DNA of 22,623 nucleotides from an uncultured Rhodospirillaceae bacterium (GTDB lineage Bacteria > Pseudomonadota > Alphaproteobacteria > RF32 > CAG-239). Under the pieces are notes generated by a model, which was not told where the DNA came from, ran no database searches, and worked only from the letters and a program-made list of their open reading frames with translations. Made by a program: the position numbers and the translations under genes. Of the stretch, positions 6,336-15,216 are shown one piece after another; within the stretch, counting starts at the first letter, position 1, and every line of letters starts with the position of its first letter. The DNA lies in contig OMQZ01000007.1 of NCBI GenBank assembly GCA_900313355.1, forward strand, positions 1 to 22,623, written 5' to 3'.

Positions 6336-8090
6336 TTATTTCCTTCTTAAAAAGGATGGTATGTCTAAATTGTCCGGAATATCGTTTGAATAGTCGAGCG
6401 CTTCGGAGGTGTTCGAAAAACTAGGCGCGGTCGGTTCTGCAAAACGATCATCAATCACAGGTGTGTCCTTGCGATTTTTGCGTGCTCTTGAAATACCCAA
6501 AATTTTATCAATGAATTTTGTTTTTGAGGGCGTTTCAACAATCGGTTCTTCTTCCTTCAAATCTTCCTGATGAGAAAGAAAACTCGGCTCTTCAGGATCA
6601 GGGAAAAGAACGGGTTCATTTTCAAAATTATTGATTTGTGTCGTTGAAGAGAAAACGTCTTTTTCTTCGGGAATAAAATCTGCTATAGAGGTTTCGCGGG
6701 AAGATGAGCTCTCATTTGATTGGCTTTTATTGATGATAGCACTAAACAGGGCAGATGCCTGAGGTGCTTCGGAAATAGCGCCGGAGTGCTCAATGTTTTC
6801 AAAATCTTCAAAACGTGAAAAATCAGGTTCGACTGCGGAGTTTTCTGTTTCAGCGACAAGAGTTTCCTGATTTTCGGATTTTTCTTCATCTTCTGTTTTG
6901 TTTTCAATATCCGAGATATTTTGTTCGTCGGTATTTTCCGTCGAGCTTTCTTCTTGAGTATTTTCTTCGCTTGTTTTGACAGCTGAAAAACGCTCAAGGT
7001 TATCATCAATATCTTGGCTGTCTATTGCAAAATTCTTTTCGGCTTTTGTTGCGGGAGAAAAGCTTTCATCAATATATGCCGTTGTATCAAGTGCTTTTTC
7101 TTTAAAACGAGACCCCGGTTTGTTTTCAATTCCGGTTACGACGATTGAAACGCGAATTTTGCCTTCAAGAGAACTGTCAAAGCTTGAGCCGAAAATGATG
7201 TTTGCATCTTCATCAACTTGTTCTTTAATGATGTTTGCAGCTTCGTCAATTTCAAGCAATGTGATGTCATTGCCGCCTGTGATGTTGATTAAAACACCCT
7301 TGGCGCCTTTCATTGAGCAGTCATCAAGAAGCGGATTCGATAAAGCTTGTTCGGCTGCAATACGCGCACGATCTTCTCCTTCGGCTTCGCCGGTGCCCAT
7401 AATGGCTTTGCCTTTGTCTTCCATAATGTTTTTAATATCTGCAAAGTCCAAATTGATGAGACCGGGCATCATCATTAAGTCCGTAATGGAGCGTACGCCG
7501 GAATAAAGTACGTTATCAGCTAAAATAAATGCGTCAGCTAAGGTTGTATTTTTGTCGGCAATTCTGAACAAGTTTTGGTTTGGAATAATGATGATGCTGT
7601 CAACTTCTTTTGTGAACTTAGAAACGGCATCTTCGGCTGTTTCCATACGTTTCTTTCCTTCAAAATCGAACGGCTTTGTGACCACACCGACTGTTAAGAT
7701 GCCTTTTTCTTTAGCGATTTTTGCAACAACAGGAGCTGCGCCGGAACCTGTTCCGCCTCCCATACCGGCTGTGATGAACACCATATTAGAACCTTCAAGC
7801 TCTTTTTCAATCTGCTCTTGAGCTTCTTCAGCGGCAAGCTTTCCGATTTCAGGACGAGCTCCTGCACCGAGACCTTGCGTTATCTTCAAACCAAGCTGAA
7901 TTTTTCGACTCGCTGTTGAATGAGCTAAAGCTTGAGAATCTGTATTTGCGACTATAAAATCAACTCCCTCAAGGTTTTTTGCAATCATATTGTTGACAGC
8001 GTTGCCGCCGCCACCTCCGACGCCTATGACGGAAATACGCGGTTTTAAGTGGGTAATCGGTGTTTCAGGAACGGCTAAATTAATTGACAT
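6336..8090 (-). CDS. ftsZ: Cell division protein FtsZ
   Basis: A tubulin-like GTPase that polymerises into the Z ring at midcell and recruits the division machinery. Seen: the N-terminal [16 protein letters not shown] nucleotide-binding segment, the tubulin signature GGGTGSG at residues 111-117, and a conserved globular domain to about residue 315. Then comes a long acidic, Glu/Ser-rich linker of some 240 residues and the C-terminal peptide DIPSFLRRK that docks on FtsA. The length of 584 suits the long-linker alphaproteobacterial type. A TTG at 8111 would add seven residues, but the AGGAG ribosome site lies inside that extension, so ATG at 8090 is chosen. It is the last gene of the cluster, 84 bases after ftsA, with a 7-bp dyad in the gap. 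Confidence 0.97.
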   Translation of the reverse strand: MSINLAVPETPITHLKPRISVIGVGGGGGNAVNNMIAKNLEGVDFIVANTDSQALAHSTASRKIQLGLKITQGLGAGARPEIGKLAAEEAQEQIEKELEGSNMVFITAGMGGGTGSGAAPVVAKIAKEKGILTVGVVTKPFDFEGKKRMETAEDAVSKFTKEVDSIIIIPNQNLFRIADKNTTLADAFILADNVLYSGVRSITDLMMMPGLINLDFADIKNIMEDKGKAIMGTGEAEGEDRARIAAEQALSNPLLDDCSMKGAKGVLINITGGNDITLLEIDEAANIIKEQVDEDANIIFGSSFDSSLEGKIRVSIVVTGIENKPGSRFKEKALDTTAYIDESFSPATKAEKNFAIDSQDIDDNLERFSAVKTSEENTQEESSTENTDEQNISDIENKTEDEEKSENQETLVAETENSAVEPDFSRFEDFENIEHSGAISEAPQASALFSAIINKSQSNESSSSRETSIADFIPEEKDVFSSTTQINNFENEPVLFPDPEEPSFLSHQEDLKEEEPIVETPSKTKFIDKILGISRARKNRKDTPVIDDRFAEPTAPSFSNTSEALDYSNDIPDNLDIPSFLRRK

Positions 8091-8134
8091 CTTTTTTGAG
8101 ACTCCTAACAAAAAATTTATATATGCTGAATGTT

Positions 8135-8153
8135 ACCTTAAATAGATTAAGGT
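8135..8153. repeat. Perfect 7-bp inverted repeat in the ftsA-ftsZ gap
   Basis: ACCTTAA (8135-8141) and TTAAGGT (8147-8153) are separated by five bases, 45 bases upstream of the ftsZ start. It has no T-run, so it is not a standard terminator. It could be an operator or an mRNA hairpin affecting ftsZ expression. Confidence 0.5.
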
Positions 8154-8174
8154 TTAGTTACTATTCGTTATATT

Positions 8175-9437
8175 TTAAAAATTATCTTTAAGCCAGGTGA
8201 AAATCTTGCCGATAGAACTAAGATTTCCGATATTCATTGAATTTGAAACAGATGTTACGGGATGTCTTTCTTTGCAGTTTATGGCAAATAAGAGCATGCC
8301 GAGAGCCGTTGAATATTTCGGATCATATAAATAGGTCGGAATATTGGGGATATTACGCGGAATGCCCAGGCGAACCTGTTTGTTTAAGACAAGAGATGCA
8401 ACCTCTCTGATTCCGGATAAAGAACTTGTGCCTCCGGTTAGAACGACTCGATGATTTGAAATGTCTTTTAGGCCTTGTTCATCCAGTTTTTTAGCGACCA
8501 TTTCAAAAATTTCTTCCACACGAGGAGCGATGATATTAATCAGTTCAGATTTTGGCACGGAACGGATAGAGTTGTCATCTTCTTCACCTACGGGATAAAC
8601 ATCAATCGTTTTTAATTCATCTTGGCTGATTAAAAAGGCACAGCCGTGTCTTATTTTTAAGTCCTCAGCGTGAGCAAAGGAAGTTGTCAGTCCCCAGGCA
8701 ATGTCATTTGTGATGTTGTTTCCGCCGACGGGAAGGGTGGAAAAATATACAGGAAAACCGTTTTTAAATGTTGTGATGCTTGTTGTTCCGCCGCCTATGT
8801 CAATGACTGTTGCGCCTAACTCCTTTTCATCTTCGACTAAGCAAGCTAAGGCAGAGGCATATCCGGAAAATGCCTTTAAAGCGATTTCAAGATGGGCATT
8901 TTCGATTATATTTGTGAGATTTTTATAGAGTAAAGACGGATAGAAACCAAACAGCATATCAAGTCCGAGTGTTTCAGCATAAAAGTTGCGCGGATCTTTG
9001 ACAACCTCACGTTTATCAATCGTGTAATTCATAGGGACACAGTGAATTAATTCACTTTCCGGCATTTTGATTTTTGTCGGGCTCTGTGTGATTATTTTTT
9101 CTATATCGATTTCTGTGATGGGTTTGTTTTTGTGTAGCTGTATTGAATTGTGCTTGATAAAACTTTGTGTTTTATCGCCGGAAATATTGACAATCAGACT
9201 GTTAATTCTTTCTTTTGCTTTCTGCTCAGCGTCTTCAACAGCGTTACAAACAGAAAGAGTGGCTTGATTGATGTCTGTGATAACGCCGTTTTTAATTCCT
9301 TTGGAAGCATTGTAGCCATAACCGACGATTTCTATTTTCTTATCTCGGGGGGAAACGTGAGCAATTAAACAACATACTTTAGATGAGCCGATATCTAAAG
9401 TTGCTAAAGTGGACTGTCTTGTAAAAGAATGATTCAC
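8175..9437 (-). CDS. ftsA: Cell division protein FtsA
   Basis: An actin-like ATPase that tethers FtsZ to the inner membrane and recruits later division proteins. Seen: the phosphate-1 segment LDIGSSKVCCLI near residues 14-25, the SHS2-type subdomain of FtsA, the phosphate-2 segment VIDIGGGTTSIT near residue 215, the adenosine motif VVLTGGTSSLSG near residue 335, and a C-terminal amphipathic stretch (IGKIFTWLKDNF) typical of membrane binding. The 420 residues are normal. The start is GTG at 9437, supported by AAAGGAAA just upstream. It sits 26 bases after ftsQ and 84 bases before ftsZ, the canonical order. Confidence 0.96.
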   Translation of the reverse strand: MNHSFTRQSTLATLDIGSSKVCCLIAHVSPRDKKIEIVGYGYNASKGIKNGVITDINQATLSVCNAVEDAEQKAKERINSLIVNISGDKTQSFIKHNSIQLHKNKPITEIDIEKIITQSPTKIKMPESELIHCVPMNYTIDKREVVKDPRNFYAETLGLDMLFGFYPSLLYKNLTNIIENAHLEIALKAFSGYASALACLVEDEKELGATVIDIGGGTTSITTFKNGFPVYFSTLPVGGNNITNDIAWGLTTSFAHAEDLKIRHGCAFLISQDELKTIDVYPVGEEDDNSIRSVPKSELINIIAPRVEEIFEMVAKKLDEQGLKDISNHRVVLTGGTSSLSGIREVASLVLNKQVRLGIPRNIPNIPTYLYDPKYSTALGMLLFAINCKERHPVTSVSNSMNIGNLSSIGKIFTWLKDNF

Positions 9438-9463
9438 TTATGTTTCCTTTTAAGCTTTTACTC

Positions 9464-10294
9464 TTATTGAGCAATTTCGACGTTAACCCTATCTTCTAAT
9501 CTTAAATCGATAGAAGTTAATTTACGCTTAAAAATTCCATATTTATTATTAATTTTGATTAATTTATCCCACGCATGTTCAATGTTTTCTTCAGGTAGTA
9601 ATACTTTTGTGCCATTATCCAAGTCATCAAAAATGAGATCCCATCGTCGTCCGGACTTGAAAATAGCGGCTTTAATGTGTGAAAAAAGTTCGGGATCAGA
9701 GAGGATAACATTGAATAATTCGAAAAGTTTTTCAGGAGCGTGTTTTCCGACAATTATCATGGAGGGTACATTTGGAATGTAATCAGTGTGGATAATGTTT
9801 CCATGTTTATCAATCGGGTAATATTTGCCGTTTGATTGGTATAAGGCAATAACCTGCTTTTCTTTTAAGGATATTTGCAAAATGTTCGGAAAATATGAAC
9901 GTTTTAATTCAGCCCGTTCAATCCATGGCAAATCCTCAATTTTTGTTTTTAATTCATCCAAATTAACTTGCAGAATGCTGTCGTTTCTGTTTAAATTAAT
10001 TTTTTCGTTTAATGATGAAAGTGTTGTTTTCTTTCTGCCTTCAATAAGGATGTCATTGATGCCAAAGCCGTGTTGTGAGGAATAATCAAAAAGCTGCTGT
10101 TTTAGGTCATCGAATTGCTTTGAAATAACACTGTCGCGCAAGGCTACTGTTGTTACAAAAACGCAGGAGATAATCAAGAGGATAAGAAGATTTCCAATCA
10201 CTCTGACAGGGGTTTTATCAACAAGAGCAAAGCGATTTTGTGCTTGAAGCGGTTTTTGCCTTTTTTGAAATATTTTGTTCTTTAATAATTTCAT
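9464..10294 (-). CDS. ftsQ: Cell division protein FtsQ
   Basis: A bitopic inner-membrane protein that links early and late division proteins through its periplasmic domain. Seen: a basic cytoplasmic N-terminus, one transmembrane helix at about residues 30-50, then a POTRA-like domain beginning FGINDILIEG near residue 82, and the FtsQ segment LPWIERAELKRSYFP (L-P-W-V-x-x-A-x-V pattern) typical of the family. It is 276 residues from the ATG at 10294. That ATG overlaps the murB stop in ATGA, and TTAGGG in the end of murB serves as ribosome site. A longer frame starts at 10324 but lies inside murB. In many relatives ddl lies between murB and ftsQ; it is absent here. Confidence 0.92.
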   Translation of the reverse strand: MKLLKNKIFQKRQKPLQAQNRFALVDKTPVRVIGNLLILLIISCVFVTTVALRDSVISKQFDDLKQQLFDYSSQHGFGINDILIEGRKKTTLSSLNEKINLNRNDSILQVNLDELKTKIEDLPWIERAELKRSYFPNILQISLKEKQVIALYQSNGKYYPIDKHGNIIHTDYIPNVPSMIIVGKHAPEKLFELFNVILSDPELFSHIKAAIFKSGRRWDLIFDDLDNGTKVLLPEENIEHAWDKLIKINNKYGIFKRKLTSIDLRLEDRVNVEIAQ

Positions 10295-11196
10295 TTTTTT
10301 TGCCCTAATCGCTGAATTTCCCACTCAAGTAAAACACCTGTTTTTTCTTTCACGCGCTTTATTATTTCTTCACCAAGCTCTTCACAATCAGAAGCTGTTG
10401 CCTGACCGGTATTAATCATGAAATTGCAATGCTTTTCTGACATTTTAGCTCCGCCGATACGCAGATTTTCACATTCTGATTGTTTGATAAGTTCCCAAGC
10501 ACGTTTTTCTGATGGGTTCTTAAATGTTGAACCTGCAGTTTTTTGATTATATGGCTGCCTTTGTTTTCGATAATCATCCTGCTCTTGTAGAATTTTTCGA
10601 ATTTCATCGGCATTTTTATGATATGTTTTTAAGTTTAGCGAAATTATAATCCAATCATTTGGAAAATCGGAAGACCGATATGAAAAATGAAAATCTTGCG
10701 GTGCAACTGTTTGTATATTTCCTTTTAAGTCTATTATTGTAGCAGAATGCAAAATGTCGCTGACAGAATGACCGAAACATCCGGCGTTTGTTTTGATAGA
10801 ACCGCCTAAAGTTCCCGGAATGGAACATAAAAATTCAAGACCGCCGATTTCATGTTCAATTAAAAATTTTTTTAATGATGCATTTTTGAGGCCGGCAGAA
10901 CATGTTAAAATTTGATCAGATAGTGTAAGATTCTTAAAATAAGGCGTATCTAATTTAATGACAACACCTTTGATTCCGCCGTCGCGAACTAAAATATTGG
11001 CTCCGCCTCCGATGATGTGTGTGGGAACATCATCTGGTTTGTTTTGTAAAAAAAGTTTGAGATCATCTATATCTTGCGGAAAAAACATTATTTCAGCAGG
11101 GCCTCCGACGCCCAGCCAAGTGTGCTTGCTTAAGGGTTCATTAAAAAGGATTTTCCCCTTGAGCAGATTTAATGTTTTTTCGATATTGTGATTCAT
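10291..11196 (-). CDS. murB: UDP-N-acetylenolpyruvoylglucosamine reductase MurB
   Basis: A FAD- and NADPH-dependent reductase that forms UDP-N-acetylmuramate, the second committed step of peptidoglycan synthesis, in the cytoplasm. Seen: the FAD-binding segments HTWLGVGGPAE and GGGANILVRDGG, PGTLGGSIKTNAGCFG, the catalytic-site tyrosine segment FSYRSSDFP, GSTFKNP, and the C-terminal SEKHCNFMINTGQATASD. It is 301 residues. The open frame reaches back to 11484, but that part lies within ftsW and lacks family similarity; the start at 11196 forms a TAATG junction with ftsW and has AGAGGA upstream. In many clusters murG and murC lie between ftsW and murB; here the genes abut. Confidence 0.95.
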   Translation of the reverse strand: MNHNIEKTLNLLKGKILFNEPLSKHTWLGVGGPAEIMFFPQDIDDLKLFLQNKPDDVPTHIIGGGANILVRDGGIKGVVIKLDTPYFKNLTLSDQILTCSAGLKNASLKKFLIEHEIGGLEFLCSIPGTLGGSIKTNAGCFGHSVSDILHSATIIDLKGNIQTVAPQDFHFSYRSSDFPNDWIIISLNLKTYHKNADEIRKILQEQDDYRKQRQPYNQKTAGSTFKNPSEKRAWELIKQSECENLRIGGAKMSEKHCNFMINTGQATASDCEELGEEIIKRVKEKTGVLLEWEIQRLGQKK

Positions 11197-12323
11197 TATA
11201 TATCTTTGTCCTCTGCTGTAGAATTTCGTCTTGTCAGGGCTAAAAGCATCCCCATTCCGAGAGCAGATGCAAATAAAGATGAGCCACCGTAAGATATAAA
11301 GGGCAGTGTCATGCCTTTTGTCGGAATCAGGTGTAGCGTTGAGGCCATATTGATAATACTTTGCAGACCAAAAGATGCTGCGAGGCCTGCAGAAGCGTAA
11401 ATGATAAACAGATTGTTGTCTTTTAGTGAAAGCCTTAAAGATCTGATGACAATGATTGCGAAAATAATCACGAGTAGCAAACAAAGCCAGACACCAAATT
11501 CTTCACCGGCGACAGCAAAGATAAAATCTGTGTGAGCATCGGGTAAGTGGAGTTTAACGGTGCCTTCTCCGGGACCTCTGCCAAGCAAGTTTCCGTTTTC
11601 AAAGGCTTCCATCGATTTGCGCACTTGATAACTGAGTTCTCCGCCGGAGAATAAAAATTGTTGGATTCGATCACGAACGTGATCTAAAGTAAGATATGCG
11701 CCGATACCCATAATTAATCCGAGGAAAGGAAGAATTGTTACAATCACCATCGGGAGGCCGGCTAAAAAGAGTTGCAAAACCCAGATTGAAGTGACAACAA
11801 TCATCATACCAAAGTCAGGCTGGAGATAAAGCATGGTAATTGTCAGAGCAAATAGTCCACAGGAGAGAAGAGATCCCGGAAAATCAGCATATTTTTTACT
11901 TCCTTCAAGCAACCATGCAGATACGACGACAAAAGTTGGTTTGATAAATTCAGATGGCTGAAGGGTAAAGCCTAAGATGCGAATCCATCTTGAGGCTCCT
12001 TTGGTTGAATATCCGGCAAAGAGTGTTACAATCATTAGCGCCAAAAAGATGAGATAACAAATGATGGATAAGCGTCGGATATTTTTTAAACGCATCATTG
12101 ATGTTGAAAATAGGATAACAAGAGCGCCTATAATAAATACAATTTGTTTTTTGATAAAATGGTAGTCCGCAAAATTATTCGTTCTGGCAACGGATGGACT
12201 TGCTGAAAATACAAGAAACGCACCGATAAATATGACAAGCATCAACAAACTTAAGGTGATTTTATCGACGGTCCACCACCAATTTGCTAATCTTGATTTA
12301 CTTAATCTTGAAAACAGAGCCAT
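11196..12323 (-). CDS. ftsW: SEDS glycosyltransferase FtsW
   Basis: A multi-spanning inner-membrane SEDS protein that polymerises septal glycan strands from lipid II together with its partner penicillin-binding protein. Seen: about ten hydrophobic helices, the LVFSASPSVA loop after the first helix, the GASRWIRILGFTLQPSEFIKP signature in two parts (GASRWI and LQPSEFIKP) near residues 130-150, a long periplasmic loop with LLGRGPGEGTVK, DFIFAVAGEEFG, and the C-terminal LPFISYGGSSL. It is 375 residues. ATG at 12323 follows AAGGA with proper spacing. The stop shares a base with the murB start. It follows mraY after nine bases, where murD is commonly found in other genomes. Confidence 0.95.
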   Translation of the reverse strand: MALFSRLSKSRLANWWWTVDKITLSLLMLVIFIGAFLVFSASPSVARTNNFADYHFIKKQIVFIIGALVILFSTSMMRLKNIRRLSIICYLIFLALMIVTLFAGYSTKGASRWIRILGFTLQPSEFIKPTFVVVSAWLLEGSKKYADFPGSLLSCGLFALTITMLYLQPDFGMMIVVTSIWVLQLFLAGLPMVIVTILPFLGLIMGIGAYLTLDHVRDRIQQFLFSGGELSYQVRKSMEAFENGNLLGRGPGEGTVKLHLPDAHTDFIFAVAGEEFGVWLCLLLVIIFAIIVIRSLRLSLKDNNLFIIYASAGLAASFGLQSIINMASTLHLIPTKGMTLPFISYGGSSLFASALGMGMLLALTRRNSTAEDKDI

Positions 12324-12332
12324 CAATGTTCC

Positions 12333-13385
12333 TTAAAATTTAATCAATGAAAGAAAACCGATAAAAGATGCAATAAAACCGATGAGCCAGAATCTTAAAA
12401 CGACCTTTCGTTCAGTCCATCCGAGTTGTTCAAAATGATGGTGTATCGGAGCCATTTTAAAAAATCTTTTTCCTGTCTTTTTGTACCAAAATATTTGAAT
12501 CATAACAGATAATGTTTCTGCGACGAAGACACAACCGACAATGGCCAGCAGTATCTCTTGTTTTAGTGTAACCGCGACTGTGCCTAATAAAGCTCCCAAA
12601 GCAAGCGATCCCGTATCGCCCATAAATACTTTTGCTTTTGGCGCATTAAAGTGTAAGAAACCTAAGCAAGAGCCGACAACTGCGGCACATACAACGGCAA
12701 TTTCGGCGCTCCTCGGGATGTATGGAAAAATAAAGTTGGTTGCAATCGGTGTGCCGACAATATAGGCCATAACAGCAAAAAAGGTGAATGCCAAAACGAG
12801 TAGTCCGCTTGCCAGACCATCAAGTCCGTCGGTTAAGTTGACAGCATTCGAAGTTCCGGAAATAACAATAACGGCGAATGGAATGTATAACCATGATAAA
12901 TTGAAAATAATGCGTAAATAAGGAATATATAAAATGTTGCTTGAGGCATTTGGCGTTGCTGCCGTAATGATTGTTGCAACAATAACAGCGGTCATAAACT
13001 GGATAAAAAGTTTGGCCTTTGCCGTGAGTGCGTTCGGCGTTTCTTTAGTGACTTTAATATAGTCGTCAATAAAACCGGTTAATCCATATATCAGCATAAC
13101 AATCAAACTTACCCAAACAAAATGGTAAGAGGTGTTTGCAAAAGAAATTGTCGAAAGGATTGTGCTTGCTAAAATTAAAATTCCACCCATGGTCGGGGTG
13201 CCTTGTTTTGTTTGAAGATGGGACTGAGGACCGTCGGTTCGAATCGGTTGTCCGTGGTGCTGATGTTTGTGAAGAAGCGCGATAACAGGTTTTCCAAGAA
13301 CAAGAACAAGAACGAGTGAACATAAAAGCGCAGATAAAGCTCTGAGAATAACATTTATTTCAAGACCAAGTGCAGAAAGTAACAT
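12333..13385 (-). CDS. mraY: Phospho-N-acetylmuramoyl-pentapeptide transferase MraY
   Basis: Transfers phospho-MurNAc-pentapeptide from UDP to undecaprenyl phosphate to make lipid I at the inner membrane. Seen: about ten transmembrane helices, GTPTMGG near residue 62, the DDYIK acidic motif near 107-111, NLTDGLDGLASG near 185, FMGDTGSLALGA near 255, and the magnesium-site loop PIHHHFEQLGW near 315. The length of 350 is normal. The start is ATG at 13385 with AAGGA upstream. It is the first gene of the visible division cluster; its usual upstream partners (mraZ, rsmH, ftsL, ftsI, murE, murF) are not here, and accD lies upstream instead. Confidence 0.96.
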   Translation of the reverse strand: MLLSALGLEINVILRALSALLCSLVLVLVLGKPVIALLHKHQHHGQPIRTDGPQSHLQTKQGTPTMGGILILASTILSTISFANTSYHFVWVSLIVMLIYGLTGFIDDYIKVTKETPNALTAKAKLFIQFMTAVIVATIITAATPNASSNILYIPYLRIIFNLSWLYIPFAVIVISGTSNAVNLTDGLDGLASGLLVLAFTFFAVMAYIVGTPIATNFIFPYIPRSAEIAVVCAAVVGSCLGFLHFNAPKAKVFMGDTGSLALGALLGTVAVTLKQEILLAIVGCVFVAETLSVMIQIFWYKKTGKRFFKMAPIHHHFEQLGWTERKVVLRFWLIGFIASFIGFLSLIKF

Positions 13386-13418
13386 TTTTTTTCCTTATTT
13401 TAAGATTAATTTTTCGCC

Positions 13419-13424
13419 ATTATA
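13419..13424 (-). promoter_or_regulatory. Candidate -10 element for the mraY-ftsZ operon
   Basis: TATAAT on the minus strand, about 34 bases before the mraY start, in the 169-base gap after accD. No good -35 hexamer is found at the right distance, so this is tentative. The core is palindromic and reads as TATAAT on the plus strand too. Confidence 0.33.
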
Positions 13425-13500
13425 ATGTTGAAATATTAAAATAAGTCTTAATGGGGTGCATATTTTCCAAATTTTTTATATTAGAAGTTTATCTGATTTA

Positions 13501-13526
13501 TGCCTTGAAAACAAAATTTTCAGGCA
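13501..13526. repeat. Hairpin-forming inverted repeat between accD and mraY
   Basis: TGCCT-GAAAA pairs with TTTTC-AGGCA (10 bp with one bulged T at 13506, loop 13512-13516), starting 29 bases downstream of the accD stop. No T-run follows it on the minus strand, so it is a weak candidate for the accD 3' end or an RNA processing site. Confidence 0.4.
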
Positions 13527-13554
13527 GCATTAAAATTGAAAGGGAGCATTAAAG

Positions 13555-14415
13555 TTAATCTAATGCTTTGTTTTTGTTTGTTAAGATTTGTAAAATATTT
13601 GAAAGTTGTTCTTTTAGGTTTTGCCTGTCAACAACAATATCAACCATACCGTGTTCTTTCAAATATTCGGCGCGTTGGAAGTTTTCAGGCAATTTTTCTC
13701 TGATTGTCTGTTCAATCACGCGTTGTCCGGCAAAACCGATAAGACTGCCTGTTTCAGCAATATTGATGTCACCAAGCATTGCAAATGAAGCTGAAACACC
13801 GCCGGTCGTCGGATCTGCTAAAATTGAGATGAAAGGGATTCCTTTTTCTTTTAGAAGGTTGATGGCAGCTGTCGTGCGAGCCATTTGCATCAAAGATAAA
13901 ATTCCTTCCTGCATACGTGCACCACCTGAAGATGCAACAGTGATGAAAGGGATTTTTTGCTTTAAGGCAAGTTCTGCGGCTTTGACAATTCCTTCACCGA
14001 CTACTGTTCCCATAGAGCCGCCCATAAATGAAAAATCCATTACGGCAACAACGACATCAACTCCGCCGATTTTGCCGGTGGCGATTTTGAGGGCATCTTG
14101 ATTTTCAGTCGATTTTCGATTGTTTTTAAGGCGATCGGTGTATTTTTGTGAATCTTTGAACTTAATCGGGTCGTCTATCAACAGAGGCAGATCAATCAAG
14201 GTGAACTCCTCGTCATCAAATAACATTTTGAGGCGTTTGTCGACATAAAGCCTTAAATGGTGACCGCAAGAAGTACACACATATAAAGATTTCTTGAGCT
14301 CTTTAGAAAACAACATTTGATTACAGTTTGGGCATTTTACCCACATGTTGTTGGCTATTTCTTTAGGTGTCGTCTTTTGAATCTTAGGACGAACAATATT
14401 GATAAACCAGTTCAT
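13555..14415 (-). CDS. accD: Acetyl-CoA carboxylase carboxyltransferase subunit beta
   Basis: Together with AccA it transfers the carboxyl group from carboxybiotin to acetyl-CoA to make malonyl-CoA, the first committed step of fatty acid synthesis. Seen: a four-cysteine zinc ribbon at C28-x2-C31 and C47-x2-C50, then a crotonase-like carboxyltransferase domain with GGSMGTVVGEGI, SSGGARMQEGILSLMQMA and DPTTGGVSASFA, and FAGQRVIEQT near the end. It is 286 residues, normal for bacterial AccD. ATG at 14415 has AAGGT upstream. It is the last gene of the tsaB-ihfB-lapA-like-accD run on this strand. Other alphaproteobacteria often place accD next to folC or trp genes; those are not here. Confidence 0.96.
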   Translation of the reverse strand: MNWFINIVRPKIQKTTPKEIANNMWVKCPNCNQMLFSKELKKSLYVCTSCGHHLRLYVDKRLKMLFDDEEFTLIDLPLLIDDPIKFKDSQKYTDRLKNNRKSTENQDALKIATGKIGGVDVVVAVMDFSFMGGSMGTVVGEGIVKAAELALKQKIPFITVASSGGARMQEGILSLMQMARTTAAINLLKEKGIPFISILADPTTGGVSASFAMLGDINIAETGSLIGFAGQRVIEQTIREKLPENFQRAEYLKEHGMVDIVVDRQNLKEQLSNILQILTNKNKALD

Positions 14416-14435
14416 AAAAAATTACCTTGATTGGA

Positions 14436-14822
14436 TTAATCTTTTTTGAATTTGAAAGCGTTGGCTAGTCTTGTTTTGAACGGAACTTTCGGTTCAGTCG
14501 GTACAGACACTTTCAGATGATCAAAATTTTGTTGCAAATGTGAAAAATTATTTGTGAGTTTTTCGTGTTCCTTATTAAGCGCTTTGTGTGCTTTCTTTTG
14601 TTCGCGCAATTTCATGCGGGTTGGAGCTCCGGCCATATAGCCGTCAAATCGACCGATCAGATAGCCCAAGAAAAACAGGACAAGTATTAAAACACTTATA
14701 GAAACGCTGATGTCAAGATTGAAGGGCTTTAATGAAAATTTCGCAAACTCATTATTGATGGCAGCTAAAACGATAACCAAAATGAATACAGGTATTTCAA
14801 TGATGCTTCGAAGAAAATTCAT
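14436..14822 (-). CDS. LapA-like (DUF1049) inner-membrane protein
   Basis: A 128-residue protein with two hydrophobic segments: residues about 5-22 and, after a short loop containing NLDIS, about 43-62 ending in the G-Y-L-I-G-R turn. A charged coiled-coil-like C-terminus follows (about 78-110) and a basic tail. This layout matches the lipopolysaccharide assembly protein A family, which in enterobacteria works with LapB to control LpxC degradation by FtsH. Position right after ihfB is common in proteobacteria and supports the call. Start at 14822: GGAGGG lies just upstream, while the GTG four codons earlier contains that ribosome site. No LapB is visible here, so the function in this organism is inferred only. 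Confidence 0.75.
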   Translation of the reverse strand: MNFLRSIIEIPVFILVIVLAAINNEFAKFSLKPFNLDISVSISVLILVLFFLGYLIGRFDGYMAGAPTRMKLREQKKAHKALNKEHEKLTNNFSHLQQNFDHLKVSVPTEPKVPFKTRLANAFKFKKD

Positions 14823-14849
14823 AAGGCCCTCCACAAGTTTTGATTGAGA

Positions 14850-15134
14850 TTATTTTGACGGATTGAGCTGATTGTGCAATTCTTTGCCTGTTTTAAAATG
14901 AACAAAATGACGTTCGCCAACAGAGACCAATTCGCGGGTTTTTGGGTTTTTAGCAATTCTCGGTGAACGAGAGCGAACAGAGAAAGCTCCGAATCCTCTA
15001 AATTCAACACGTTTTCCTTGAGCAAGAGAATCGATGATTGTCTTAAAGATGACGCTGACAATTTTTTCAACATCTTTAATTGTTAAATTTGGATTTTTCT
15101 GTGCTATTTTTGCAATTAATTCAGATTTTGTCAC
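14850..15134 (-). CDS. ihfB: Integration host factor subunit beta
   Basis: A DNA-bending protein of the HU/IHF family that acts as a heterodimer with IHF-alpha in recombination, replication and transcription. Seen: MTKSELIAKIA helix, the dimer core, EFRGFGAFSVRSR (the usual E-x-RGFG-SF signature), and the DNA-minor-groove arm with K-N-P-K-T. It is 94 residues, close to the norm. The beta rather than alpha or HU call rests on the R-x-R-x-P-R-I arm start and the VHFKTGKELHNQLN end, plus the LapA-like neighbour. The start is GTG at 15134 with AGAGGAAA upstream. A TTAACCAT octamer lies 23 bases upstream of the start on this strand. Confidence 0.9.
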   Translation of the reverse strand: MTKSELIAKIAQKNPNLTIKDVEKIVSVIFKTIIDSLAQGKRVEFRGFGAFSVRSRSPRIAKNPKTRELVSVGERHFVHFKTGKELHNQLNPSK

Positions 15135-15216
15135 TTTATTTCCTCTTATAAAAAATATGGTTAACGAAAGATACTTTTTAAATACAGCTTTGAGTTTTAA
15201 ATTTCCAGCTTTTTTT

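Noticed and set aside
8138..8150. CtrA box between ftsA and ftsZ
   Set aside because: The two TTAA copies are separated by 5 bases, while the described site needs 7.
11197..11484. N-terminal extension of MurB (96 extra residues in an open frame)
   Set aside because: It lies inside ftsW, lacks family similarity, and the start at 11196 makes a TAATG junction with a proper ribosome site.
14819..15073. Frames antisense to or shifted within ihfB and similar long frames inside ftsZ, ftsA, accD, ftsH and hflX
   Set aside because: They are shadows of genes with clear family motifs and have no motifs or ribosome sites of their own.
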